In this document: in pieces, positions 8,330 through 16,552 of the stretch | Layout: each line of letters opens with the position of its first letter | How positions within the stretch are numbered: position 1 is the stretch's first letter | Source: JBBQXY01 sp051004815 | GTDB lineage: Bacteria > Chloroflexota > Ktedonobacteria > Ktedonobacterales > Ktedonobacteraceae | Length of the DNA stretch: 55,598 bases | Reading direction: 5' to 3' | Assembly: GCA_051004815.1 (NCBI GenBank) | Contig: JBPCJY010000186.1 | Span: 1 to 55,598 of the forward strand | Notes under the pieces: model-generated | What the model saw: only the letters and a program-made list of their open reading frames with translations | Database searches by the model: none | Told to the model about the DNA's origin: nothing | Position numbers and translations under genes: made by a program

Positions 8330-8881
8330 TTATGCTTGTTTGTCTGGCATCTGTGCCAGGGATGATTTCACCTCAATATAGCGGGCGATGATGAAAACCA
8401 GGTCTGAGAGGCGGTTCAGGTAGCGCACGACCTCACCATTGGCGATAACACCATCATGCAACAATTTCACGGCCATACGCTCCGCCCGCCGAATGATGGT
8501 GCGAGCCAGGTCAAGGGCCGCACCATCGAGTGTATCACCGGGCACAATGAATTTGTTGGGGATTTCTACCTCTTGTTTGAGCGACTCTTCCATCTGCTCC
8601 AGGTGTTGTACGTGCTCAATAGTCATACGAAAGCCGAGTTTTTCGTAGTTCTCCGGTGGGCTAGCCAGCTCGGCCATCAGGAGGTAGAGGTCATTTTGCA
8701 TATCGTAAATAATCTTTTTGATTTTGGGGTCCTGGATCAGGGCGCGTGCCATGCCTAAAGCGGAGGTAGCTTCATCGACGGTGCCAAAGGTGTCGGGTCG
8801 TGGGTCGTATTTTGGTACGCGTTGCGCTCCTATTAGTCCGGTATAGCCGGTATCTCCTGTACCAGTAGTTACCTTTGCCAT
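8330..8881 (-). CDS. ATP:cob(I)alamin adenosyltransferase, PduO type
   Basis: 183 residues, normal for this trimeric family. The N-terminal TGTGDTGYTGL with a following FGTVDEATSALG forms the ATP-binding region, and RTIIRRAERMAV holds the RRAER motif shared by PduO/MMAB enzymes. The enzyme transfers the 5'-deoxyadenosyl group of ATP to cob(I)alamin, giving coenzyme B12 in the cytoplasm. AAGGAAACAGCA directly precedes the ATG. The upstream gene on the same strand (8900-9766) is 18 bp away. A B12-dependent mutase is not in the window. Confidence 0.92.
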   Translation of the reverse strand: MAKVTTGTGDTGYTGLIGAQRVPKYDPRPDTFGTVDEATSALGMARALIQDPKIKKIIYDMQNDLYLLMAELASPPENYEKLGFRMTIEHVQHLEQMEESLKQEVEIPNKFIVPGDTLDGAALDLARTIIRRAERMAVKLLHDGVIANGEVVRYLNRLSDLVFIIARYIEVKSSLAQMPDKQA

Positions 8882-8899
8882 TGCTGTTTCCTTTTTTCT

Positions 8900-9766
8900 T
8901 TACTTATCGGTTGTATCTGTCGTCTGGTAGTGATAGGCACGGCTGACACGTCGCCAGTCGAGTTCGCGACCGCGCACGGGGCGTTCCTCGTCGAGCGGTG
9001 CAAGGCGATTGGTGGCGAGAAAACGCCGTCGCAAATTCGAGAGGTCAATCTGCTCTTCCAGCGGAAAAAACGCACGGTAGAGCAGGGTTGCTTCGGCCAG
9101 CGTCAAGACACCGTCGCCTGGGGCTGGTTCCTTAAGAATGCCCATTGGTCGCGTCTCTTTATGTATGTTCACATCTACAACGTGCTTTAATCCATCTAGA
9201 CTCTGGTATACTCCCATATCGGCGAGATATTGCAGAACAATCTCAGGGTCGCGCTGCACCTGTGAACGCAAGGTATGGATAGCGGTCTGCAACACGGGAC
9301 GCACTTCCGGATCAAGAGCACGTTGGCCTGACTCGATCTCCAACACAGGTGTCCAGCCTACACGTAGGCTAGGCACCGTGTTTGCGTGCAAGTTGGGGCG
9401 CAGTTCATCGCGGTTAGCTCGCAAAAGGACACTGTGTATCAATGAAACAGCCGCTCCTTGTTCTGTACTGCCCCAGACGTAGACCTGTTGCTCCTGCCAG
9501 CCAGCCTTTAACTGTAGCAAGGGAGCATTGGAAGGCCACAGCAGTAGCGCGTCAATCGTGCGATCAACGGCTTCCGTCACCGATTCTGTGCCGAGGACCA
9601 GACGCATGGGAGGCCCCCACGGGCCTTCGCGCAATAGGATCCATAAAGACCAATCGCGGATAGCGAAAATCGCCACACTGGCGGTAACGATCAGGCGACG
9701 CGGTGAAACATCACGGGCAGGTTGTGCAGAGATAGCCGTATTCGGTCGCGATGGGGGTACACTCAT
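8900..9766 (-). CDS. Nudix-like/winged-helix (NrtR-like) protein, degenerate
   Basis: 288 residues. The start LIVTASVAIFAIRDWSLWI resembles the first strands of Nudix domains of NrtR-type regulators, and the end (LRRRFLATNRLAPLDEERPV ... SRAYHYQ) resembles their C-terminal winged helix. A Nudix box (Gx5Ex7REUxEExGU) is not present, so it should not be an active hydrolase. A ligand-sensing regulator is the best guess, but the assignment rests on weak resemblance. The ribosome site GGAGCGG precedes the ATG. It lies 18 bp before the cobalamin adenosyltransferase gene and is probably co-transcribed with it. Confidence 0.5.
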   Translation of the reverse strand: MSVPPSRPNTAISAQPARDVSPRRLIVTASVAIFAIRDWSLWILLREGPWGPPMRLVLGTESVTEAVDRTIDALLLWPSNAPLLQLKAGWQEQQVYVWGSTEQGAAVSLIHSVLLRANRDELRPNLHANTVPSLRVGWTPVLEIESGQRALDPEVRPVLQTAIHTLRSQVQRDPEIVLQYLADMGVYQSLDGLKHVVDVNIHKETRPMGILKEPAPGDGVLTLAEATLLYRAFFPLEEQIDLSNLRRRFLATNRLAPLDEERPVRGRELDWRRVSRAYHYQTTDTTDK

Positions 9767-9835
9767 AGATGCCGCTCCAACAATTTCGATGGTTTTAATA
9801 CTATGGATAAATATAGCACGTCCGTGGGGATATTG

Positions 9836-10177
9836 CTATGATTCATTCAATAGACTGTGGCTAATGGCCGTGAGGCTTACCAGGACATTGCGACGATCCC
9901 ACTCATCGATCTGACGTTTCACAAGCTTTTTCCGTTCAAGGCGATCCACACATTTGCTAGCGGCTGCCGAACTCACACCAAGAAGAGATGCAATCTCTCC
10001 TATCGTCCACTGCTGACGCTGCGACAACAGTGTTAAAATTTCGCGTTGACGCGGTGTTACCGTAACATGTATCTCTTTCACGATCACTTTCTTTTTCACT
10101 TTCTCTTGGAGTTGTGGGTTTTCCAAGGGGAGGGTGTTTTCTCTCTGGCAGAAAGAACGAAATAACCGTAGCCACAC
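9836..10177 (-). CDS. MarR-type winged-helix regulator, short
   Basis: 113 residues from a GTG start at 10177 with AAGGA 8-9 bp upstream. The helix-turn-helix is clear: TIGEIASLLGVSSAAASKCV followed by a wing (DEWDRRNVLVSLT). The first 35 residues are basic and unlike the usual MarR dimerisation helix, and the protein ends eight residues after the wing, so the C-terminal dimerisation helices are missing. It is either a minimal regulator or a truncated gene. It is the gene upstream of the NrtR-like protein on the same strand, 69 bp away. Confidence 0.7.
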   Translation of the reverse strand: MWLRLFRSFCQRENTLPLENPQLQEKVKKKVIVKEIHVTVTPRQREILTLLSQRQQWTIGEIASLLGVSSAAASKCVDRLERKKLVKRQIDEWDRRNVLVSLTAISHSLLNES

Positions 10178-10331
10178 CTGGAAATCCTTTTGTTCGTATT
10201 TGACGGCAAGATGAAAAAAAAGTCACTCTTCTCATAAATGAGGAGGAGAGGAGAGAAACGAAATGAATACAATAAACGTATTACTACTGTCCTTATGGAT
10301 ATGTTTTAATACATGACAATGCTGAACACTC

Positions 10332-10547
10332 ATGGGAGGTGTTCCAACGATTCGTCTCAAGAAGAAAAATCGCTGGCAAAAGTTCTTTCTGAGCTTGCCT
10401 GTACTATTGATAGGTGTGACAGGGCCAACGCGTATCTATCTGGGAGACCACTGGGCAAGTGATGTGCTGGGTGGCTACCTCTTTGGTAGTGCCTGGCTCG
10501 GTATATTCGTGCAACTGTATGGGAGGTTGAGACGTGGAAAAGTGTAA
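10332..10547 (+). pseudogene. Remnant of a PAP2-family phosphatase (C-terminal end)
   Basis: The 71-residue frame carries only the last catalytic motif of PAP2/acid phosphatases (TRIYLGDHWASDVLGGYLFG, with the conserved Arg, His and Asp) and the final transmembrane helix. The earlier motifs (KxxxxxxRP and PSGH) and several helices are missing. There is no Shine-Dalgarno before the ATG and no remnant of the missing part in the ~150 bp upstream, so it looks like a deletion relic and not a working gene. Confidence 0.65.
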
Positions 10548-10581
10548 TCGCTTTGTATTGTAGAGAGGATGGAACCTCATC

Positions 10582-11382
10582 ATGTCGGACACAATACCAA
10601 AGAAGCAGCAAACATTAGCACAAATTGAAGAAGCGCTACCCGAAAGAGACCAACTGTTTGGTGCAGTGTGGGAAAATGCTTCTGATGCAATGGCACTTTC
10701 CACAGCAGATGGGATAGTCTTTGCGGCCAACGGTGCCTATTTTCGCCTCTACGGCTATTCACCAGAAGCAATCATCGGAAAAAATTATGCCATTATATTT
10801 CCAGAGGAACAGCGTAAAGCCGCACAAGAGCTTTACAGCTACATATTTCAGAGCCCAACTATAAGCCCATCTTTTGAGACTTTGATTTGCCGTGCTGATG
10901 GAGTCGAACGCTTCGTTGAATCTAGCTATAACTTTATTACGCACAACGGTAAACGCATAGCTATGATTTCCATCGTGCGCGATATTACGACACGTAAAAA
11001 GGCAGAAGAGGAACTTCATATCAATCAGATAAAACTCCACTTAGCCCTGAAAGTCGGCCAGATGAGTTCGTGGGACTGGGATATCGAGTCCAACATCATT
11101 CGCTGGCCTGTTACGCTTGAAGCAACTGGAGGCTTTGTGCCGGGTAGCTCTAATGTTGGCTACGAAAGCTTCTTGCAACTCATTTATCCTGAAGATCGCA
11201 GCCTGGTTGAGCAAGAAATCAAACGCGCTCTTGAAGAAGGAACTGACTATAACGTTGAATTTCGTTATGTGCTACCAAATGGCGAGGTACGCAAGACGAG
11301 GACGCTGGGAGAGGTTCTTTTTGATGAAGCTGGCAAAGCGATACGCATGGTGGGCATTGGTGAGGATATAGAAATCAGGTAA
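10582..11382 (+). CDS. Double PAS-domain protein without output domain
   Basis: 266 residues. A first PAS domain spans about residues 25-130 (SDAMALSTADGIVFAANGAY ... IVRDITTRKKAEEEL, ending in a typical PAC/linker helix), and a second PAS of the PAS_3 type with PAC follows (SSWDWDIESNIIRWPVTLEA ... MVGIGEDIEIR). The protein stops exactly where a histidine kinase or GGDEF domain normally begins, and tandem hairpins follow at once. It could be a truncated sensor kinase or a free-standing sensor. It lies next to a PAP2 gene remnant, which favours decay. No cognate regulator is near. Confidence 0.75.
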   Translation: MSDTIPKKQQTLAQIEEALPERDQLFGAVWENASDAMALSTADGIVFAANGAYFRLYGYSPEAIIGKNYAIIFPEEQRKAAQELYSYIFQSPTISPSFETLICRADGVERFVESSYNFITHNGKRIAMISIVRDITTRKKAEEELHINQIKLHLALKVGQMSSWDWDIESNIIRWPVTLEATGGFVPGSSNVGYESFLQLIYPEDRSLVEQEIKRALEEGTDYNVEFRYVLPNGEVRKTRTLGEVLFDEAGKAIRMVGIGEDIEIR

Positions 11383-11397
11383 GGTTCTTACTGAAAC

Positions 11398-11451
11398 GCC
11401 GCCTTCGGCGGAAAAGAGAGGGATACAAGGGGCGGCTGCCCCTTGTATCCC
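11398..11451. terminator. Two tandem hairpins between convergent genes
   Basis: First hairpin CCGCC-TTC-GGCGG (about 11400-11412). Second: a perfect 14-bp stem, 11420-11433 against 11438-11451, with a 4-nt loop (GGCT). There is no long T-run, but the position between the PAS gene and the convergent BNR gene fits bidirectional termination. Confidence 0.6.
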
Positions 11452-11489
11452 TGCTTATTACTTGAAGTATGTCAGAGCACTACAACTAA

Positions 11490-14400
11490 TCAGTCGCCCG
11501 TTGTGGCGTGGTTGCCATTTGAGCTATCAGGGTACTGTGCTAATGGTATGATGGCAGGTACGCTGGCATCGCTGATGAGCTTGTTGAAGGTGGCTACATC
11601 GGTTTTAATCAGTTCGCGTATCTGTTGCAGCTGCGCGTCGATGCGTTCTGAGAGGTCTGCAAAGACCTCCTGTGCCTGGCGTGTTGGTGGGGCATCGGCA
11701 CTGGCAACCACTTCAGTGAGCGTAGCGAGCTTGGCAGCGAGCCTCATGGGATAATCCATAACATCCACCTGCTTCTTAGCTTTGGGCTGAAACAACTGCT
11801 CCTCGATGGCGGTAAGTTTTTCCCTGAGCTGCTTACCGGCACTGGCAACACTCTCGTGGATACTTTGCCCTTTCGTGCGCTGTTCCCACTCCTCGGTCTG
11901 ACGCCGGATGTCACGAATGGTGTTGATCGACTCGTGGGTTTCCGAGAGTTTATTGCGTATCGCCAACAGCAGTGCGAACCGCGCCTGTAAGTCCTCCTGT
12001 GTAGCTTCTATGTGAGGGTCGTGAGAAATCTGGAAGGAAGCGGTCACTGCCTCAGAGGTTCCGTCGCCAATTTTGAGCCGCACATGGTATGTTCCCGGAG
12101 GTGCGGATGGGCCTTCCAGGGTATCATCGCCGGCACTGCCCCGCGTTTTAGCCGAATCCGGGTAGTGGGTGTTCCAGATAAAGCGATTTGTGCCTGCTTC
12201 CTTGGAAACGCGCACTTCCTTTTTCTCGTCTTCCTTCTTCTTGTCGGCGGTACCCGTTGCTGCAACCGAAGCTTGCTCTGGTTTCTTCTCCTCGCTGGAG
12301 AACGTTTTAATTTCGTTGCCCTGGGCATCAAGGAAGGTCAAGGTTACTTCACCTGCTGGTTTTTCCTTGAGGTAGTAGTAGATAATGACGCCGTCGGGTG
12401 GATTTTGTCCGGCATCAAGATACTTGTCTACTTTTTCACCGGTGGGTTTCTCCTCTTGGCGGTAAGCCAGAACGAATGCGCCATTGTGACGGTAGTTGAC
12501 GCCTTTAACTGCCGCACGACCATACCCTCCACTGGAGGCAAAGCGGATGAAGGGACGCGGTGGAAACAGGTGAGCGGTGGTTGCATGCACCGCGTTGCTG
12601 ACCTGGCGTAGCGGCGTAATATCATCGAGTATCCAAAACGAGCGACCATGTGTGGCGACGATGAGATCGCTATCTTTGATAACAAGATCATGGATAGAGA
12701 CAACGGGTAGATTCAACTGGAGTGAGTGCCAGTTTGCGCCATCGTCAAAGGAAACGCTTATGCCAGTCTCTGTTCCCGCGTAGAGCAGTCCGCGCTGGGC
12801 GGGGTCTTCACGGATAGTACGGGTATAGATGTTCTCTGGCAAGCCATTGGTGATCTTTGTCCAGGTTTTACCATAGTCATTCGTTTTGTAGAGATACGGA
12901 TGGTAATCGTCTAGTTTGTAGCGCGTGGCTGCAAGGTAGGCGGTGGCTGGGTCATGGGGCGACGGCTCAATGATACTGATGAGTGCCCATTCAGGGAGTT
13001 CTGGCGGCGTGATGTTCTGCCAGTTGGTGCCACCATCGCGTGAGATATGCACGAGGCCATCATCTGAACCGGCCCAGAATAGTCCGCGCTCAAGCGGTGA
13101 CTCGGCGAAGGCAAAGATTGTGCCATAGTACTCTGTACCGACGTTGTCTTTTGTGATGGGGCCACCAGAGGATTCCATTCTGCTTTTGTCGTTGCGAGTG
13201 AGGTCAGGGCTGATCTCCTCCCAACTGCTCCCCTCGTTGGTGGAACGGAAGGCGTGGTTGCCGGTCGCATAGAGCACGTTGGGATCGTGAGGCGAGAGCA
13301 GGATAGGGAACGTCCACTGAAAGCGATATTTGGCGTCCTGAGCAGCCCAACCCAGGAACGTTTCGGGCCAGACTGTGATATCGCGTAGCTGGCCTGTGTG
13401 GTGGTCGTAGCGTGTGAGATAGCCCAGGTAGCTGCCAGCATAGACAATGTTCGGGTTGTCGGGTCGCACCGCGATGTAAGCACTTTCGCCGCCGCCAATC
13501 TCGTAGTAGTCAGGCAGGGAAATGGCTGAGAGTCGTGAGCGACTGGGGACAGTGATGGTTGAATTGTCTTGCTGACCACCATAGACGCGGTATGGTAGCT
13601 GGTTGTCGGCGATAACATGGTAGAATTCCGCGGTGGGCTGATTGTAGATGGAAGACCAGGTCTCGCCGCCGTCATAGGACACGCAGGCCCCACCATCACA
13701 ACCGAGGATCACGCGTTGAGAATCGTGGGGGTCAATCCAGAGATCATGATGATCGCCGTGAGGTGTAGCGACTCTGGTGAAGGTTTGCCCACCATCAATT
13801 GATTTTAGACAGTCCTCGTTAAGCACCCAGACGGTATCGGCATCCTGGGGGTCAGCAATAATGTGCTGATAGTACCAGGGGCGTTTGCGCAAGTCGGCGT
13901 CCTCTGAGAGTCGCAACCAGGTCTTGCCACCATCATCGGAGCGAAAAACAGCACCATCTTCGGCTTCGATGATGGCCCAAACACGATCTGTCCTGGCACC
14001 GGAGATCGCAACGCCAATTTTACCAAGGAGGCCGGTTGGCAATCCTTGCGCTCGTGTAATGTCTGTCCAGGTATCGCCACCATCGGTTGTTTTGCATATT
14101 CCGCAGCCTTCGCCTCCGCTCTGTAACGTATGCGGCAGACGCCTGGTACGCCAGAGCGCGGCATAGAGAACGCGCGGGTTATGCGGGTCCATGACAATGT
14201 CGTGAACGCCAATATCTTCACCACGGGACAGGATGTGCTCCCATGTTTTGCCACCATCGCGGGAGCGATAGACGCCGCGTTCTGTATTCGGGCCGTGGGC
14301 ATGTCCGAGTGCCGCGACGTAAACCAGGTCGGGATTTTGGGGGTGGATACGAATCTTGCCAATGTGGCGGGTATCTTCCAGGCCCATATGTTGCCAGGTC

Positions 14401-14789
14401 TTGCCACCATCGGTCGACTTGTACACGCCATCGCCGTGGGTGACGTTCCCACGGATGGTTGTTTCACCCATGCCAACGAAGAGGACGTTCGGATCCGATG
14501 GGGCAACCGCAATCGCACCAACTGAGGCTCGTTTAAAGAAGCCATCGGAGACGTTCTCCCAAAATACACCGCCGTTGGTTGTCTTCCAAACGCCGCCCCC
14601 GGTTGACCCGAAATAGAACACCTGGAAATGGGATACATTGCCTGTCACTGCTACGACACGTCCGCCACGATACGGGCCGATCGAACGCCATTCGAGCGAT
14701 TTCAGTAATGTTGGTACATCTCCGGGAGGGATTGTATCTAGTGGTTGCTTGTTGTGCAGATGATCGTGTGAATGCGCTGTAGAATCCAT
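11490..14789 (-). CDS. Large BNR/Asp-box (Vps10/sortilin-like) repeat protein
   Basis: About 1099 residues from the ATG at 14789 (AGGAG 9 bp upstream); an earlier in-frame ATG at 14876 has no comparable site. At least ten Asp-box repeats of the form SxDGGxTW (KSTDGGKTW, RSRDGGKTW, VSYDGGETW and others) occur through residues ~60-740 and imply one or two beta-propellers as in sortilin-like and BNR glycosidase proteins. A beta-sandwich-like region (~800-960) and a helical C-terminus (~990-1080) follow. Relatives are usually secreted; this one has no visible signal peptide. The common label 'glycosyl hydrolase' is not supported by any catalytic motif that I can identify. Confidence 0.85.
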   Translation of the reverse strand: MDSTAHSHDHLHNKQPLDTIPPGDVPTLLKSLEWRSIGPYRGGRVVAVTGNVSHFQVFYFGSTGGGVWKTTNGGVFWENVSDGFFKRASVGAIAVAPSDPNVLFVGMGETTIRGNVTHGDGVYKSTDGGKTWQHMGLEDTRHIGKIRIHPQNPDLVYVAALGHAHGPNTERGVYRSRDGGKTWEHILSRGEDIGVHDIVMDPHNPRVLYAALWRTRRLPHTLQSGGEGCGICKTTDGGDTWTDITRAQGLPTGLLGKIGVAISGARTDRVWAIIEAEDGAVFRSDDGGKTWLRLSEDADLRKRPWYYQHIIADPQDADTVWVLNEDCLKSIDGGQTFTRVATPHGDHHDLWIDPHDSQRVILGCDGGACVSYDGGETWSSIYNQPTAEFYHVIADNQLPYRVYGGQQDNSTITVPSRSRLSAISLPDYYEIGGGESAYIAVRPDNPNIVYAGSYLGYLTRYDHHTGQLRDITVWPETFLGWAAQDAKYRFQWTFPILLSPHDPNVLYATGNHAFRSTNEGSSWEEISPDLTRNDKSRMESSGGPITKDNVGTEYYGTIFAFAESPLERGLFWAGSDDGLVHISRDGGTNWQNITPPELPEWALISIIEPSPHDPATAYLAATRYKLDDYHPYLYKTNDYGKTWTKITNGLPENIYTRTIREDPAQRGLLYAGTETGISVSFDDGANWHSLQLNLPVVSIHDLVIKDSDLIVATHGRSFWILDDITPLRQVSNAVHATTAHLFPPRPFIRFASSGGYGRAAVKGVNYRHNGAFVLAYRQEEKPTGEKVDKYLDAGQNPPDGVIIYYYLKEKPAGEVTLTFLDAQGNEIKTFSSEEKKPEQASVAATGTADKKKEDEKKEVRVSKEAGTNRFIWNTHYPDSAKTRGSAGDDTLEGPSAPPGTYHVRLKIGDGTSEAVTASFQISHDPHIEATQEDLQARFALLLAIRNKLSETHESINTIRDIRRQTEEWEQRTKGQSIHESVASAGKQLREKLTAIEEQLFQPKAKKQVDVMDYPMRLAAKLATLTEVVASADAPPTRQAQEVFADLSERIDAQLQQIRELIKTDVATFNKLISDASVPAIIPLAQYPDSSNGNHATTGD

Positions 14790-14937
14790 GCGCGATAGCT
14801 CCTTTTCTATTGGCAGCCGGTGGCTGCTCTTCAGAGGGAATGGCCTCTTTCTGGCACGAGAGCGGATGTCGCTCACCTACAGGTATACCACATGAGTGCA
14901 AGATATGGCTAATTTACAGTGCGTGATCCCTTGTTTC

Positions 14938-14961
14938 TAAGTATAAACTCGTCTATACTTA
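14938..14961 (+). promoter_or_regulatory. Inverted repeat, candidate operator
   Basis: TAAGTATA (14938-14945) and its exact complement TATACTTA (14954-14961) are separated by 8 bp and lie 39-62 bp upstream of the alpha/beta hydrolase ATG. The spacing of about 16 bp between arm centres fits a dimeric repressor such as MarR or TetR types. No regulator gene is adjacent. Confidence 0.45.
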
Positions 14962-14999
14962 AAAAGTACCGTCCATTGAAACGTAAGGAGAAAAGTAGG

Positions 15000-15833
15000 A
15001 TGCAAGCACATATCAATAATCACGAGGTGTTCTACACTACGCAAGGTCACGGGCGTCCGATGTTGCTGATGCATGGTGGATCGGGGTTAGATCATACGTA
15101 TTTTCGTCCATGGCTTGATACATTAAGCGAGCAGGTGCAATTGATTTATTATGATCAATTTGGGCAGGGACGTTCGACAAGGCCAGAAAACTTTGATGAT
15201 ATCAGCATGGAGACGTGGATAGACGAGGCTGATGCGCTGCGTGCCGCTCTAGGGCATGATAAGATGATCCTCCTCGGCCATTCGTATGGCGGTTTTATCG
15301 CTCAGGAATATGCTTTGCGCTACGGCGAGCACCTGGACGGTCTGATTCTTTGCGATACTGCTCCAGTGATAGACTATTTCGATGTGGTAATGGCGAATGC
15401 CAATGCGCGGGGTACAAGTGAGCAGGTAGCGGCCCTCGTCGCGGGGCTTTCCGCGCCAGTGGCGGATGATGCCAGTTGGAGGAAACTTTGGGTCACGATT
15501 TTGCCTTTATATTTCAATACGCTCGATCCAAAAGTGGCGGCGGCACTTGACGAGGCCACAGTGTATAGCGCAGGGGCCTATAATCAGGGTATGGGGAAGC
15601 TGTTGCCCACGTTCAATGTCCTGGCTCGCTTGGGCGAGATCACGGTGCCGACGCTCGTTATGGTGGGCAAAGACGATTGGATCACACCGCCAGCCCAAGC
15701 GGCTGAACGTTTGCATGCGGGACTACCAAACTCGCAATTGGTCAGATTCGAGGATAGTGGACATTTCCCGTTTATTGAAGAAAACGAGAAGTTTGTGGCA
15801 ACGGTCAGGGATTGGATAAGCAAGTTGGGCTAA
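15000..15833 (+). CDS. Alpha/beta hydrolase (proline iminopeptidase-like)
   Basis: 277 residues from the ATG at 15000, with AAGGAG 9 bp upstream; the longer frame from 14919 would run through the candidate operator. HGGSGLDHTYFRP gives the oxyanion-hole region, GHSYGGF carries the nucleophilic Ser, KDDWITPP the Asp, and DSGHFPFIEE the His. The lid region and the DQFGQGRS motif place it with proline iminopeptidases and related small-molecule hydrolases. Substrate is unknown. It is a single-gene unit, possibly controlled through the inverted repeat at 14938-14961. Confidence 0.88.
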   Translation: MQAHINNHEVFYTTQGHGRPMLLMHGGSGLDHTYFRPWLDTLSEQVQLIYYDQFGQGRSTRPENFDDISMETWIDEADALRAALGHDKMILLGHSYGGFIAQEYALRYGEHLDGLILCDTAPVIDYFDVVMANANARGTSEQVAALVAGLSAPVADDASWRKLWVTILPLYFNTLDPKVAAALDEATVYSAGAYNQGMGKLLPTFNVLARLGEITVPTLVMVGKDDWITPPAQAAERLHAGLPNSQLVRFEDSGHFPFIEENEKFVATVRDWISKLG

Positions 15834-15983
15834 GCAACAGGATGTGGGCGTGATGATGAGGTTTAACAAACGGACGGCTCTATTGCATCTCAGACGGAAA
15901 GTGGGTACAATTTACGGTAACTTCATAGTTGGGCTGTAATGGTGGGGTGGGTATAAGTTGGAATAGCAGAAAGGCTCTGACCT

Positions 15984-16538
15984 ATGGGCAGTGATGCGCC
16001 ATTGGTTGTTCGTCTCGAAGTTACCGTCCCTCGTATTGTCTTGCCTCAGCTTCACGCTCCCCAAGACCGACAGACCCACGCGGGACAATTGGATAGAGCG
16101 GGCGCAAGGCAAGAGCATGTTCGTGGGAAAGACGAGGAGGAGGGGGAGCAGATACGACTCTTGACGCAAGAACTGACGCAATTTCGAGAACAACATCCCG
16201 TCATCGAAGCGACCTCCCGCCTGATACATACGCTGCGTTTCCGTCTGCTACAAGCTACGATGCCAGTGCAAGGACGAGTATTTGGCTTGCAAATTTTGCG
16301 TTGGCGCAACTGGTTCAGCCAGGATGAAACTCGCACGGCGAGTAGAGATAGCAATGATTCATTGTTTGTTTCTGACGAGCTAACATTTTCGCTTGAGTTT
16401 CTGCGTCCACGGGAGCCTTCTCCGGCAGTATCATCTGCCTCCGTGACTCCCTTTACGCCTGGCTTAAACCAGATTGTCATTTTTCTTGACCACGACGGTA
16501 TACCGGTTAGTTATAGCATTGATGGTGCAGAAAGCTGA
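15984..16538 (+). CDS. Hypothetical protein, 184 residues
   Basis: Not recognised. AAAGG lies 9 bp before the ATG. The first 45 residues look like a beta-rich start, residues ~48-75 are strongly charged and probably helical (GKDEEEGEQIRLLTQELTQF), and the end is again beta-rich (NQIVIFLDHDGIPVSYSI). No membrane segment or signal is present. It ends 14 bp before the phospholipase C-like gene and is very likely co-transcribed with it. Confidence 0.65.
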   Translation: MGSDAPLVVRLEVTVPRIVLPQLHAPQDRQTHAGQLDRAGARQEHVRGKDEEEGEQIRLLTQELTQFREQHPVIEATSRLIHTLRFRLLQATMPVQGRVFGLQILRWRNWFSQDETRTASRDSNDSLFVSDELTFSLEFLRPREPSPAVSSASVTPFTPGLNQIVIFLDHDGIPVSYSIDGAES

Positions 16539-16552
16539 GGAGGAGAGGACGT

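Noticed and set aside
12911..14638. Two long minus-strand frames (262 and 277 codons) within the BNR gene
   Set aside because: They follow the repeated Asp-box codons in another frame and give Pro/Thr/Ser-rich products without ribosome sites.
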